This document shows positions 23,219 through 36,500 of a stretch of DNA of 64,000 nucleotides, in pieces; position 1 is the stretch's first letter; the number at the start of each line of letters is the position of its first letter. Both the position numbers and the translations under genes were made by a program. The stretch spans positions 1,736,001 to 1,800,000 of the forward strand of contig NC_059508.1 of assembly GCF_914767665.1 (NCBI RefSeq), written 5' to 3'. The notes below the pieces were generated by a model that saw only the letters and a list, made by a program, of their open reading frames with translations, made no database searches and had not been told where the DNA came from. This DNA is from Harmonia axyridis (Eukaryota > Arthropoda > Insecta > Coleoptera > Coccinellidae).

Positions 23219-23931
23219 TCAGTTCTTCTTTTTGCGGTTCATTTGAGTAACAACTGGAACATTTTGTACAGCATATACCTTCTGAGAATACTTATTGATG
23301 TAATACAAGGCACATCCTGAGATAAGCAAGCTGAAAAAATATTAGAGTTGAATATGTTATGAAAAAAAATAATGAAGAGAAAGATGTATTATTGAAAAGT
23401 TTAAATATTTTACATACAATGCAATAACTTAATTTGCCAATAAAATAAATGAAACAATTCATACATGATCACCACTACAAATCATTTAATTAACTTATTA
23501 GAATAGTACTTCAGTGTTGATAAAAATATAGTCTGTAGTGAGATTTAAAATAAAAAAAAATCAACATTTTAATCTAACTCAATTTCACTTACCAAGTTGT
23601 AGCACAAACTCTGTGCACCATACCTGAAGCAAATACGGCTAACAACATTGCAAAAAAGGCTAGAAGTACACGAAATATAGTATTTATAATGTCACAGACA
23701 AAATATTGTTACCTTCTGGGAATATTTTTGATTGGTAAGTTTTGCCAAAAACACAATTTTCTAGGTTTCCTATGGCAGTCAATGAGAATGTAAAAAAAAG
23801 GGAACCTAAATATCCCCCAAATACTGTATGAATTTGAGATGAATTGAGCCAAGGTCTATACATTTGCATTCCAGAGAATATTAACACAGCACTTATAGAC
23901 GCTATAATGAAGGAAAGGCCGGTAGATACCA
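23219..23931 (-). CDS. KRTCAP2: Keratinocyte-associated protein 2 (OST accessory subunit KCP2)
   Basis: A small membrane protein of the endoplasmic reticulum, known in animals as an accessory subunit of the STT3A oligosaccharyltransferase complex for N-glycosylation. Minus-strand exons are 23713-23931, 23593-23659 and 23219-23330, with GT-AG borders and phase-consistent joins, for about 132 residues, close to the family length of ~136. Readable motifs in order: STGLSFIIASISAVLIFSGM, a first membrane segment; FTFSLTAIGNLENCVFGK, the family hallmark; KIFPE; AVFASGMVHRVCATTC, a further membrane segment; YYINKYSQKVY; and a lysine-rich C-terminus ending KKKN. The exon at 23931 begins after an acceptor-like CTAATTTCAG, so the ATG must come from an upstream exon (or be split A|TG) that I could not locate. 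The gene is convergent with the kinesin, 370 bases between stop codons. Confidence 0.9.
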
Positions 23932-24543
23932 CTGAAATTAGAGATAATGTTCAACAACAGATTATATATCAAATAATAATTGAACTTGCCCATTTTGATT
24001 TGTTAAATTGTATTTTCCAGTTCAAGTTGATCTAAACAACATGCAATATCGAATATAAGTCTATTATCAGCTTAACATTTCACTGGAATATGCATCTAAT
24101 ATCTGGATTAACAGTTTCAAAACGAATATGGTTATATCTGGCTTGACAGTTTACCAAACAAAATATTAAGCTATTTGTAAACCAGTAACTAAAACGAACT
24201 ACACTAACAGAAAACCATCAACCATTTTCATAAAGTTAATCTGAACTTCTTATTCAAGTGAGTTTACGAAATATTCATAAATCAACTATTTATAAAATTC
24301 TACTTGACCAATTAATTCATTATTTAATTCCTTAAGGAAGATGGAAATAATCCAGTATTATTATGTGTGAAATCAACTTTATTTTCTGTTACTTGACAAC
24401 TAGTCAGAATAAGTAAGGTTATATTTATAAAGACAGTTGGCAGTTCTGACATTTGTCAATTATTCATATCCAATTATCTGAAATTTCCAAATTAGTATTA
24501 AATTTCAAAACGTTAGATTGTTCGAGTTTGAATTTTATAGGGT
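23932..24543. other. KRTCAP2 intron 1 / upstream region
   Basis: Should contain the first KRTCAP2 exon on the minus strand. No ATG followed by a good GT donor in the required phase was found. Sequence is AT-rich. Confidence 0.35.
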
Positions 24544-24603
24544 GAAGTTCTGCATTGATTTCGCGAATCGGTGCTGCAAAATTTTAAGGAATAATTCTTT
24601 CGG
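24544..24603 (+). other. Possible plus-strand 5' UTR exon with strong donor
   Basis: A relatively GC-richer stretch ends in CGG followed by GTGAGTGT, a consensus 5' splice site. It could be the non-coding first exon of endophilin A, whose first coding exon is preceded by an acceptor at 33540, and could share a divergent promoter with KRTCAP2. This is positional inference only; no transcript evidence can be seen. Confidence 0.22.
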
Positions 24604-26578
24604 GTGAGTGTCCTTTCTTAGAAATAACATTGATTTCCTAAGCCCCAGGGGACATGCCTATTAAAATAAAAAATAATAATGAAAAACAAGTAGATTTATT
24701 GAATGTACACATGAGGGTCAGAATGAAAACATGTTCAAAAGATTGTTGTATCTACCAATTTTCAACTTATGTAATATTTGAGGATGATTTTTAAATTTCA
24801 AATCACCTTATACACCTTGAAAAATTCATTGGACATTACCTGTTATATTCGAATATTAACGTACATACTACTTTATCTCACGCGATATTCATAAAAATAT
24901 TTTATCTCGCGTAAAATATGCATAAAAATTTTGATTTCATGCTGAAGATTTATTCTTTCTCAATAAATACGCAAAAGAGCGAAATAATTTTGAAGTGTGT
25001 CATGTTTGTCCTCACATTTGCCAATTTTCAATCTACTTATTTCGAAAACATTGTATGAATATATAGAGAAAACGTTTTTTTCTTTTAGAAATGATATATG
25101 GAACATGTAATTAAGGAGGATTGATACGAATTTAATGAATAGGTTCGCTCAATATCATTGTTTACTTATGTCAATGTTTTCTATTGTCCCGAAATCCTTA
25201 CAAATTTAGTTTTTTTTCTTGGAAATTTGTATCCATTGATGTTGACTGGTTATTATATTTTGGCTTCGTATCTTATATCTGAAATATTCCTTTTAATTAA
25301 TCATATTGAAAGACTAGTAATAAATCAATGAAATTATTCCATATGCTATTATTTTTATGGGTGAATAGCAAATGGATTTAGTGTTTAAATATTCGCACTA
25401 TACTCTGGTTCTCAGTCGAGAGCATAAAATGTTTATCGGGAGATGCCTGTGACGAAGATAATAATTTAATGATTGGTCCATGGGGACATGATATTAAACC
25501 ACACGATTGGTTGTTAGTGTTAGATTATAGAACCGTTGAATAGGAAGGATGTTCGAAATATCGGTTTATTCGCTGTTTCGTACGTATAATGAATTATGAA
25601 TACGTAGGTGTATGTGTATTGATGGATCGCACAATACCAGTTGTGGTGGAAACTCAAAATCACTCTAGGGGTTGAGAGGTAAAGCTTCCAATAACAATAC
25701 ACACAATTTACACACACGCAGCTCCAATCCGAATTTAAAATTTGTTCGAGTATACATAACATACATTCCTACGGGAATATAACATTATTCTGAGTTGTAT
25801 AGCGGATGGAATCCGCTGTTTTTCCTATAGGAATGTCGGATGATATTCCAATAAACCTACACGTTATTGAATTTCATCAAATCGGCTTAGGTATTTGCAC
25901 TGATGAATATTTCGAATAATACTCGGAGGGAAATTGAGTTTATCTCTTGTTAAATTTTCGCATATCAGAATTCAATAATCTAAAAAGAAATCACTGCAGA
26001 TTTTGCACAATAGTTTATGATCTTCATATATCTCATATATAATTCAAAAAGCCCTCAATAAAAAACAATTAAGAGGGCTTAGGCAATTCAAAAAATTCTT
26101 AATTCCTAAACTGATAGGAGTAGGTGAAGAGGTGATTCAAAATTTAAGGTTTGATTTCTTCATTTTTATTATGCTGTATCACCTGTGGTTCAGTGGGTTA
26201 TCAGGAAAAACGCGACCTGTTAAAAGATTACATAGCTGAATTTTTGAATAACTCGCTTAGTCGATGAGCCTTATCTACACACTTAATTTTATTGAAATCT
26301 GGAAGATAGATTTCGAGATATCGAAATTTCACAAGAAATTTTTTATCTTACAATAATACGAAATTTCGCACAAACATTCGTTTTACTATTTTGCAATCGT
26401 TTTCTAAATTTCAGTTCGATCGGTAGGTTTTGTTTTCAATTGAGAAAACAAAATATCATTTGGGTTCCACTCCAATACTATTAAACAGATTTCGCCCATT
26501 ATCCAACCTAAAATAAGTATTTGGATTTTGAATCTACCCTGAAATTTCAAGTTTCTAGAATGGCCGTGTACAGGGTGG
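24604..26578. other. AT-rich interval, no recognised features
   Basis: About 2 kb without recognisable coding segments or transposon landmarks. A small hairpin with an 8-base stem (AAGCCCTC at 26049 and GAGGGCTT at 26073) is present; in this eukaryotic context I attach no terminator function to it. Confidence 0.35.
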
Positions 26579-26580
26579 GC

Positions 26581-27734
26581 AAATTTCGATGTTTTTAGCA
26601 CTACAACTTTTAAATCAGAGGAGATAGACAAAATATGATCTCTTTTTCTGAGAAACTAACTAGAGCAGGATTCATGTTTGGCCACCTTCTTTTGTTTTCG
26701 AGTTTAATAGATAAAAATAAATAAAATTAAAAAAAAAGTGTTATCGAAGAAAAAACCTCTGATAATACTGATGATAGAGCTCTGAATGATGATATTTACG
26801 TAGAATCCAGTGGCGTGCTCGTCTTTTAAGCAGGATTTTTAATTACGAAGCTATGACACAAAAATAAGTTTTTTCCAATGGGAACAATAGATTTCAGCTT
26901 AATTTTTACTGATTTGAAAAATATACAACATCCTGTGGTTTGTATCAATATAAATTATAGAAAATGGTCAAAAAGCTTTTTTCACCACAGAGACTCAATA
27001 TTTATTTGGTTACAACTGTTGATGAGCACAGATAAATTTAGCATCGTATAATTACCACAGTCTCCTTCTATTAGTCTTTTCATAGTTACTCAAATATAAA
27101 TGAACTCAGAGAAAATTTCCTAGGTTACTTGAACACATATTCAAACATTCATTCATTGAATACGTTGCTAAGTATCGAGAAAAGGTACCGACTGTGAATT
27201 GCTGCAGATGGTCAAGAAATAATAAGATTGACCGAAGCTTTATTTTTCTGTACTCATCAACAGTTGAAACCATAGAAATATTGAGAATTTTAGATGGAAA
27301 AAGGGTTCTTGGCCATTTTCTATTATTTATATTGATACAAACCATACGATGTTGTATATTTTTTTAATCAGTGAAAATTAAGCTTTAATAAAATAGTGTT
27401 TCCATTTGAAAGAACATATTTTTGGGTCATAGCTTCGTAATTGAAATTCCTGATGAAAATACGCGCACGCCACTGGATTCTAAGCGAAAAATTGCCTGAA
27501 TAATGTTTGAATTTCAGAGCTCTATCATCAGTATTAGCCGAAATATAGATTCTTTTCGATATCTCCATTTTTCCAATTTTTGCTTATAACTCGAATACAA
27601 AAGAAGTTGGCCAAAAATGAATACTACTCTTATTAGTTTCTCAGAAAAAGAGAACGAGAATGGGATATCAGATTTTGTATATCTCTTCTGATTCATTAGT
27701 TCTAGTGTTGAAACATAGAAATTTGACCACCCTG
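26581..27734. mobile_element. Foldback element, family H (1.15 kb)
   Basis: The ends read CAGGGTGGGCAAATTTCGAT and, inverted, AAATTTGACCACCCTG, each with flanking TA inside a longer CCGTGTA/TACACGG pair. Long arms pair throughout: for example AGAGCTCTGAATGATG near 26775 with the complement near 27510, GAATCCAGTGGCGTG at 26812 with its complement at 27470, and AAATGGTCAAAAAGC near 26963 with the complement near 27300. A short central spacer separates the arms. There is no transposase frame; both-strand open frames are mirror images of one another. Confidence 0.85.
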
Positions 27735-27739
27735 TACAC

Positions 27740-29730
27740 GGTGCTCAAAAGGACGGACAGAATTGATTTTGAATTGAAATAATTTATCAGTTAGTTGATC
27801 CCAATCGTTTGAGATCATTCTAGGTTCAAAATTAAAATAGATTAGAGACCAACTGTTGCCTGGAAAAGCGCGCGATTCGATTTTTATCGAAAATATAAAT
27901 TTCAATCGAAGATTCTCCGGAGAAAATGAGCTGTGTTCGAAGATGTTGGGAGTATGACCTACATAAGCTGAAAGTGTCGTTAGATCTGATTTCACGACGT
28001 GACCATCGAAGGGATTTCCTCCGGTTTTTCCTCAAGTGGCGCCTGGCTTCAATTTCAAAGTTTTGGGTGCTTTTTGGCAATGCTTTCTGACGCCTTCCCT
28101 CCAAAGCATATAGAAGTATCGATGAGTGCGCAGTAATAGTGCGCAAGCAAACTTGCCCAAGTCGATACCTCTGTCTTGCGAATGTATTTTACTGTTTTCC
28201 AGCAAACCCTCGTGACAGTTTTGTATATTTGGTGTCTTTTACCGGCCTCCCAAAAACTCCCGATCAACCGGTATGTAAACTGTTACACCTGCATGCCTCC
28301 AACTCCATCCAAGTGCATTTTCATTCATTCTTTCTTCATTCTTTTATAACGCATTCATCCCCTTTATGGTTCATTCGTAAGATACTGTCGATAAAATCTA
28401 TTTTAATAACTCGCGAAATCGTTCACTTTGTCGAGCTTTAGCAATTTTCCCGATGCAACATTTTCCCCGATATGGGAAATCATTGACGAGAGTAAGCCTT
28501 CAAAGCATTCACGATGTATCATTGTCGATAACCGGATTATTGGTGCGTACTCGATGGGTTGATTTTCATTAAGCGTGTTTCGAGTCATTCATTCATTAGG
28601 GTGAAAATCATTTTAATCTCTCAATATGCAGCCATTGATTTCGAACATATGTGCCAAGGTCGTGGAAATTGGGTCATGATATTAAATAATCGTATCTCGT
28701 ACTATTTAGACTAAAATTTTGCGATTATATTTTCTGTTCGTTCTGTATCGTTTTAGCGTTAATTTATGTTATAATCGGTGGAGCATGAATCTCCTTGGGA
28801 AAATTCAACATTATTCCATCCAATGTATTAATTGTTTACTTTTATTTACAAAACAGTGGAAATATTATGTAATGTTCATCGAGGAACCGAAAGTTTTAAT
28901 TGTTCTCAATCGAATGTACAAAGAATGAAACGAGGAAGCGCACTCTTGTGTTAATTTATTACAAAATTATTTTATATACAGATTTTGAAGAAATATGAGA
29001 TTTCTCTTTTAGTGTTCAAGATGGCCTATATTCAAAGAAAATTCTTTTTTATTCCCTTCAATTCCTCTAACAACCTATGAACTTTTCACATTTCACCTTT
29101 CGGAATGCGTACAATTCAAAAAATATCGAACACAATGTCATTCATGACTTTTTGGAACAATTTTATTCAGAAAACAGAAAGGAGTATAAAATAATAAATG
29201 CTATTTCTTCTATCAATAAACGCCATCATATATCGGCACCAAATCATAGGAGAATAACATTCTGCAATAAAATTTGTCGATTTCGAACGAAATAGATGTT
29301 TACCATTTTTTTCAAAAAAAGATGATGCGTCTTCTTGCCATAATCTCCACAAATTACGAAAATTTCGTCCTCCTCCTATATTTTTGCATCTTGGCATTTT
29401 TAGACTCTCCCCAAAATAATCGAAATAAATTATTTTTTTCTCCGAAAAATATCCTATGGTTCAGAGGGTAATTATATCAGAAAGAAAGAAAGGCTTCACT
29501 CAATCCCAGGTCCAACCAGTAAAGATCCATTTCTTCTCAAAAATGACCTTTCAACATGATTATCTTCAACAATAATATATTTACAGTGTCCAAAGCATCT
29601 CGAGAACTATCAAACTTTTTTCGAAATAATAAGATATCTTGATTTCTTCTTGAATTACAGGCCGTTTCTGAATATTCCAGTATATATTGGTTTCTGTTCG
29701 AGGTATTGAGAAAATTTTTCAGTAATTTTT
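27740..29730. other. Intergenic DNA without recognisable features
   Basis: Somewhat higher GC around 27960-28300, where overlapping open frames occur on both strands, but none has a recognisable family motif or splice organisation. The remainder is AT-rich. Confidence 0.35.
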
Positions 29731-29731
29731 A

Positions 29732-30112
29732 TAGTTTATATAAGTTTGAATATTCCTGCCAAACTTAATCATGACACAAGTCATGAGTTAGATGTCATAT
29801 TTCATTTAATCTAATTCATAGAATTTCCACTTTTGTATTGATTTTTAAGTCACGAATTCATGGACTTACAATGTGGGGTTGTGATTGGAGGTGATATCCA
29901 AATTTAAACGAAGTATTGATGTAATAACTGAAACGAAAGAAGTATTTACAATAATGAACAATTAATTACTCTAACAAGCTACAAACCTGAATCAATACAA
30001 ATGTCGATATTTTATAAACTAGATTAAATGAAACATGACTTCTAACTCATGTCTTGTGTCGTGATTAAGTTTGACAGGAATATTCAAACTTACATTTATA
30101 CGATACTATAAA
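29732..30112. repeat. Inverted-repeat element (~380 bp)
   Basis: The arm TTTGAATATTCCTGCCAAAC at 29749 followed by TTAATCATGACACAAGTCAT pairs with its complement at 30030-30095 (TGTCGTGATTAAGTTTGACA and onward). Pairing extends outward to TATAGTTTATA / TATAAACA-like ends. No terminal CAGGGTG motif and no clear target duplication were seen, so the class is unknown. Confidence 0.7.
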
Positions 30113-31597
30113 CAGACCATAGAAATTAATTATCGTTTTGTGCCATTGTATAATTGTAATCAAGTCATATATAGGGTGTCCCATTTAATTAGAAATTAAT
30201 TATCGTTTCATAAAAATAAAGGAGAGCTGGTTCCTTTTGAATGGTACATCTTATATAATTACATAATACGACCCCATTCAGGTCATACGACGTATTTTCG
30301 AATCTTCATTTGTTATTTTATATTTCATGATAGACAGATTGTTAACTCGATTTCAAACACGAGATAATGTGGGTGGAATGAATACCCATTGTAACTATAA
30401 TACATCCTTTGTTCTTACAATGTATTTTGACATTTTTAAAACACCGATAACGTGAATTTTTGACAAAGGAAACCAAGATACATATAGCGTAATATTTGAA
30501 ACGGTCATTTTTCAGAAACGCTCTGTTACTCGAGAACGAATCGAGATATCTATGATCTGCTATCTATCCTATTTTTTCGAAAAAAGAGATCGCGGTCCTT
30601 GAAGATTTTTTCTCTAAGTCTTATAGTTCTCGAGATGCTTTCAGTGAGCATGTAATTTGGACCTTGTTTTTATCCATTTTTCGAAAAGCAACAAATGTAG
30701 CGCCACTCAACCTTTAATACCTCAATCCAGACTCCATTATATGTACCTACCAAAATTCTGACACGCATCTTATGAACTTTGGTAGTAACAAGAAATAAGA
30801 AAGTGGTATTGTACTGGCGGTGACTTATTGAGTAACATTTGAATTTTTAGATGAAATTATCAAAAAAATTCAGTGTAATCTGAGATGTTAAGATATCAAA
30901 AATTTCACTTATAATAAATAATGCTGTATTTTCACTGAAATATGAGCATTGGGTCGGAAAATTTACTAGATACGTTTTCCGCGGTTTTATTCCAAAAACA
31001 AAATCTAATAGTATACGGAAAGTTTCAAGGAAGTCTTAAAATAATACTGTAAAGTTTAGTGCTTGCGATTATCGCATCAGGCACAGCTCGACTAAACACG
31101 CATCGGATTGTTTGGGAAAATATTTACATTGATTGCACACATCTAGAGTAATTATTATTTTCAATGTTGAAACCTTTGGCGATTCACTCAGGTGGCTGAA
31201 TTTCATGTTTATAAACTTCGTGCTTCTCGAATTTTCCCAAGGATGCTGTGAGAATTCGTGCGAAAATCGTTTATATAATGGTGCACAGCGCATAAGAATT
31301 GCCATTGTTCCAAAATCCTAATTAGCTTTTCAAAAATTTATCACTCCAAAACTGGATCGCAGCAAAAAATATTTTGGATTGACGCGTTCTTTACTTGATG
31401 CAAATTCATTTTAATCAAAATTAAATGACAGTTATTCCATTTTCACTTCTTAATTTTATATTTATCAATTGCTTCGCTATTTTAGATTTAGAATAAATAT
31501 TATATGAAATCTGAAGAGAAACACTTGTTATTTATATAATTAAGAAGTTTAGTTTAATAACCCAAACGAATCTTTTGCGTTTGATTTTTGGATTCTA
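30113..31597. other. Interval with short repeats, no genes
   Basis: AGAAATTAATTATCGTTT occurs at 30120 and again at 30190, the second just after ATAGGGTGTCCCATTTAATT, which resembles a damaged foldback terminus. Near 30613-30650 the phrase TAGTTCTCGAGATGCTTTCA matches the palindromic element at 40972-41092 and, inverted, a shorter piece near 29590. No coding region is recognised. Confidence 0.45.
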
Positions 31598-32450
31598 ACA
31601 GGCCAATTGAAAAGTCCTCGGTCTACCATAGTAAAACAATTTTTTTTGGCAAAATTTGATTTTTATTATTCAACATAGTTGCCTTCGAGGGCGATACAGC
31701 GATTTTAGCGATTTTCCAACTTTTCGATACCATTTTTGTAGTACGATTTGTCTTTCGCTTCAAAATAGGCCTCAGTTTCGGCGATTACTTCTTCATTGGC
31801 GCTAAATTTCTTTCCAACGAGGTCTGAGAACAGGAAAAAGTCGCTGGGGGCCAGATCTGGCGAATACGGTAGATGCGGAAGCAATTCGAAGCCCAATTCA
31901 TACAATTTTGCATTGTTCTTATTGATTTGTGACACGACGCATTGTCTTGATGAAACAGCCCCCTTTTTCTTCAAATTGATCTAATAACGCTATATAATAA
32001 TCGCTGTTGATGGTCTGGCCCTTTTGGAGGTAATCAATGAATATTATACGTTGCGCATCCCAGAATACTGATGCCATAGCCTTGCCAGCTGGCTGTTGTG
32101 TTTTTCCTCGATTTGTATTCGGTTTATCGTGTGCAGTCCACTCAGCTGACGTACGATTGGACTCCGGAGTGAAATGATGAGGCTATGTTCCATACATTGT
32201 CACATATCGACGCAAAAATTCAAGTTTATTGCACTTAAACAGCTTCAAACACTGCCCAGAATCATTAACACGTTGTTGCTTTTGATCGATTGTGAGGTCG
32301 CGCGGTACCCATTTTGCAAACAGCTTTCTCATGTACAAATATTCGTGAAATAAATGATTTACATGTTCAGAATATGTCTTCACAATCTGCTATCTCGATC
32401 AACTTCACTTTACGGTCATTCAAAATTATTTTGTGAACTTTTTCGATTTC
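31598..32450 (-). pseudogene. 5'-truncated irritans-type mariner
   Basis: The minus-strand 3' terminus is intact (CAGGCCAATTGAAAAGTCC at 31599, inverted). Moving inward on the minus strand the frame gives ETEAYFEAKDKSYYKNGIEK, YSPDLAPSDFFLFSDL with an LLPHL variant, the LHELGFE region and, further upstream, LKLFKCNKLEFLRRYVTM. The first catalytic aspartate is changed: the expected DETW reads YGT followed by a stop. The N-terminal DNA-binding region, about 70 codons, is missing. The copy is flanked by direct repeats of about 13 bases ending GGATTCTA (31585-31597 and near 32455-32467). Confidence 0.86.
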
Positions 32451-32475
32451 GATTTTTTTGGATTCTACAAAGTCC

Positions 32476-33540
32476 AAAGACGCGTGAAAATGTCAGAGAA
32501 GGCTAGAAGTATTATATTCTTCGACTTCTTCGGCTTCTATTAGCAGAAATGAATCAAAAAGAAACCCCAGATTGAAAACTACAAGTTCATGTTAATTTTT
32601 CCACGGTCCACTCTATATATGCTATTCCAAACAACCGTAATATCATTCCGAATAGATCGAAAAGCACTCAAATCTCTCGTTGAAGGTGAATCAGATGTTT
32701 CAATGTCAACAGCTTCATTCATTGATAGATGAAAGCGTAATAAATGGAAAATATAAATTGTATAGATAAATAGATAGCTACTGGGATTTTCTGTGTTGAT
32801 ATATTTGAATGCAATGACGAGCATTCCTGTTTATCTGCCCAACGTAGCTTTTCATTCATTATTTGCAGAAAATCAATTTGGAACCGCTTGGGGTACAAAT
32901 ATGTGGCACTCTCTGAAATGTTTGCAATTTATACGCAATCAAATATTAAACGAACTATTTTTCACTGAAAACGTCTCCTTCTGATTATTGTTAATAAACA
33001 TAATTAATATTACTGTAATAGGCCATTTGATGAATTTCTAGAAATCGTTTTGGAATTTTCAATTCGCAAACATATATTTCCAAAAATAAAATGAAGAGGG
33101 ATGCTGAAATTCAATTTTACGCATTACGTCATCAGTGACGTCACTTGGAATTATAAATAGTCAAGTGCCAATGAAATAGTTTGTTTTCATTATTGATTCT
33201 ACCGTTTATTTTTTTAAATATTATTTTGATGTAAGTAGTGAACTTAACGAAATCTAAAATTCGCAATGTTTTTGAACAAATAAGGAATTTGTGTTGAAGT
33301 TGCAGAAATTGTAAGGTCATTGCCATTTCGCTTTGAGAGAAGATACCCAAAACATGATTTCGTCTGCTAATTCATCTCGGGAACTGATGCACATGCTGCA
33401 CCAGATTGAACAAAAATGTTATCAGAACTAACCATTTCCTGCGTTTGTGTTGATAACTACCCTGTTTCGAAAGATCGTATTTTGCAGTGTTCATCCAGAG
33501 CTTCAACAGTTCTAACTGCTGCTTTTGTTTGTGTTGCAGG
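32476..33540. other. Upstream/intronic DNA before endophilin A
   Basis: No gene recognised. The interval ends in a good branch/acceptor context (TTGTTTGTGTTGCAG just before 33540), showing that endophilin's first coding exon has at least one non-coding exon farther upstream. Confidence 0.4.
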
Positions 33541-33562
33541 TAAAAGACACAAATAACCAAAA

Positions 33563-36500
33563 ATGGCCTTTGCAGGATTGAAAAAACAAATCAACAAATG
33601 TAATCAGGTGAGTGGTTGATGGGATTTCGAATTTCTCGTAGTAATTTTCCTCCATCATGAAGAAAATAGAAGATATTGTGTTTTGTGCTCAAGTGATCAA
33701 TAAATATATCACCTTTTGAAATTTTCAAAAATTCTCTGAATCTATCTGAAATACTAAATACAATATTTTCACCGCAAAGCCTCTGACCAAGTAGTTTTGG
33801 GTATGAATGTTTTGTTCGTGTTTTGAAACGAACGTTCCAGTGTTCGAATCCCGCCGCTACATTTCCTTAAATTTTTTTTCAAATGATATTTTATTTTATA
33901 ATTGTACTTCCGATCTGGCTTCAGTGGTTTTTGGCATATTTTCATCATTGAAAAGCATTGACCGTAAATAAATGTAGAATTTATGTTAAAATTGAAAGTT
34001 TTCTGTGGAAATTATCTGGGATACTCTATTGACGTAAATTACTGATAAATATTTTCTTATATTCTTGATTTTCGAACTAGAATACGCAATACGCAATGTG
34101 TCTTTATTTTGATTATTGAACAAAATCTTATCGACGATATTTGAATTATAATCATTATTAAATACAATTGTTTGATTATATTTAATTCTTCAGAAATCCA
34201 TGATTCATAGGTATAACTGTTGTTTCATTCAAAACAACTCAAGGAATTGAAGTTTATCATTATTTTTTATATAATGACAGAGCATAATTGATAGTATCCA
34301 AAAACTAACATTGAGATATAATATAGAGGTTTTATTTTCATCAAATTTCGACAAAATTGCTGAAATTGTGCAATGTTGGATAAAACTTCAGAATTCATCA
34401 CGTCAGAGTGTTCCTAAATTGGAGGTGCAAATGAAAATGACAGATTCCTTGGATCATTAACGAAAAAAAGTCCTATAAACATGGGTCAACTTTTTTTTTT
34501 AACTGTATATATGCGAATGAGAATATCATGTGCTCTATAAACATCTTTGATTGAATAACAATAGATAAAATGATGTCCCATAAAGCCTATTGATTTCAAG
34601 TAAATGGTGCTATCTTAGATTTCAGGAAATAATATTTCAGGTGCCTTGAAACTAAGTCTGCTATTTCTAAAGTTTGTTTCCAACGAAGCTGTGGGCCTTA
34701 TGTCAATAATCCAATCAGGGGATTATTCAAGAGGCTGCAAAAAGAATTTAATCAGATTATAAGTTCAGAACGTCGATAAAGTTATACGTAATCGTCATTG
34801 TCAAAAAGCTGTCTCTGTCTGATATTTTTTCCACAACGCTACCCACACTCGGCAGTGAAATGCTGGATGCTGGATAAAATAAAATCGAGGGTCATCTCTC
34901 AACTTCCTTCCACTCCATTCTCCTTGAAGATATGACGTACAAACGTCATATGCACACTTTTTTTATCGCGCGATTTCTGCAAGGTTTCTGTTCTCTATTT
35001 CGTGGTTATGAGATTAACCATTTTTCGAATGAATTACGTTCATGAAAGCGATTAAAACATTGATTTGAACAAATATTGAATTTAGAATGATTTGAGGAAA
35101 AATATTCAACCGACCTGGAATTTTCATAGTTTCCGTGTTTACAATCTGTTAGGGATTCATCAAGCCAAGTAGCTTGACATTTTAACCAACTACTCGACTT
35201 GAAAATCAAGCTCGTGAAAAATTACATACTTGAGCTTGACTTGATTTTAGATATTTTTTGCATGACTTGATATCAAGCTACTTGATATTACTTGAGCTTG
35301 ATATGCACGCGTCGCAAGGAATATATTTCTGCAAGGTCGTGCGCGCTCAGACTAAATAAGGGGATTCCTCGAGCGCCGAGAGACTGAAGCATTCGCCAGT
35401 GTGACTTCATTAGTAGTTTTCTCACATTTCTATCAAATCTATTGGTAGATTTTGATAGCTCCTGTTGAAAGACAATTTTCCGGAGCTGCTCTTACTGTTA
35501 CAAAATCCCGTAATTGGTTAGTCGTCAAATCTATAAGATGCCTCATATGGCTTAGATCTTGGATGGAAAATTATGAAATCAAACAAAGCCTGGAGGTTTC
35601 TCAATATTAAGATACTTTATTTTTTCATAATTTTTAATTTTGTAATGATTGATAGTGATTTAATGACATGATTGACAAGAAAGTTGATATTTTCGGTTCT
35701 TCTATACAATAAGCTCAATAAATAAAAGTGTTCTTTGCAAGGTTCCTTCTCATTTCATCATTTTTTTAATGATGTGACAATAAAACTTATAAAAATCAAG
35801 TAGCTTGATATGATTCAAGTAATTGATAAATAAATTGGATTGAAAAAAAAATTGGATTGAAAAACTACTACAAGCTCAAGCCAAGCCCTGAATCTCTTCA
35901 ATCTGTGCTTATCTCGAAAACTATTGGAGCTATATGAACCAAATTTGCTACAAAAATTGCTTACTTGAAGAAAATCATATATCGGAAGCATATATGACAT
36001 ACTGACATCTTTCTGGGAGGTACCGAAGCAATAGGAGAAAGGCGTAGGATCGAAAAGGGAATACCGCAAGGTGCAGTATTGGGACCAGTGCTCTTTTCTT
36101 TTTATGCCAATAAAATGTTATCCATTGATCTTAACGGTGAAGAGTTTTTGTCATACTCAGATGCCACATACGAAGGGCTTAGAGGAGTTGAAAACGGTAT
36201 GGAGCACTTGCAGAGATGGTTGAGTGAAAATAAGTTGAGCCTCAAGATGAAAAAACTGAATTTTTCACATGGGACAAAGTATTCGAATGTTTTGGAAAAA
36301 TATTCACTCGAAGAAATTGCTTTCTCATTGAGTATTTTGAATTTTGAACATGCGAAATTTTAGTTCTTGAAGAAGAACGCCGTAACATTGATATAAGAAT
36401 AAAACTAATCACGCTGTGTGATTGGAAATTTCAAAAATTCCAATGGCATTTCGACTTAGAGTATGATTTTTGTTTTGTTGTACGCCTATTGCTCCCTTTC

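Noticed and set aside
26049..26080. Terminator-like hairpin (AAGCCCTC ... GAGGGCTT)
   Set aside because: The window is eukaryotic; a bacterial intrinsic terminator would have no meaning here and there is no gene upstream.
27702..28267. Several overlapping open frames of about 70-105 codons on both strands
   Set aside because: GC-richer DNA allows long frames by chance; none has recognisable motifs, and they overlap one another on both strands without a splice model.
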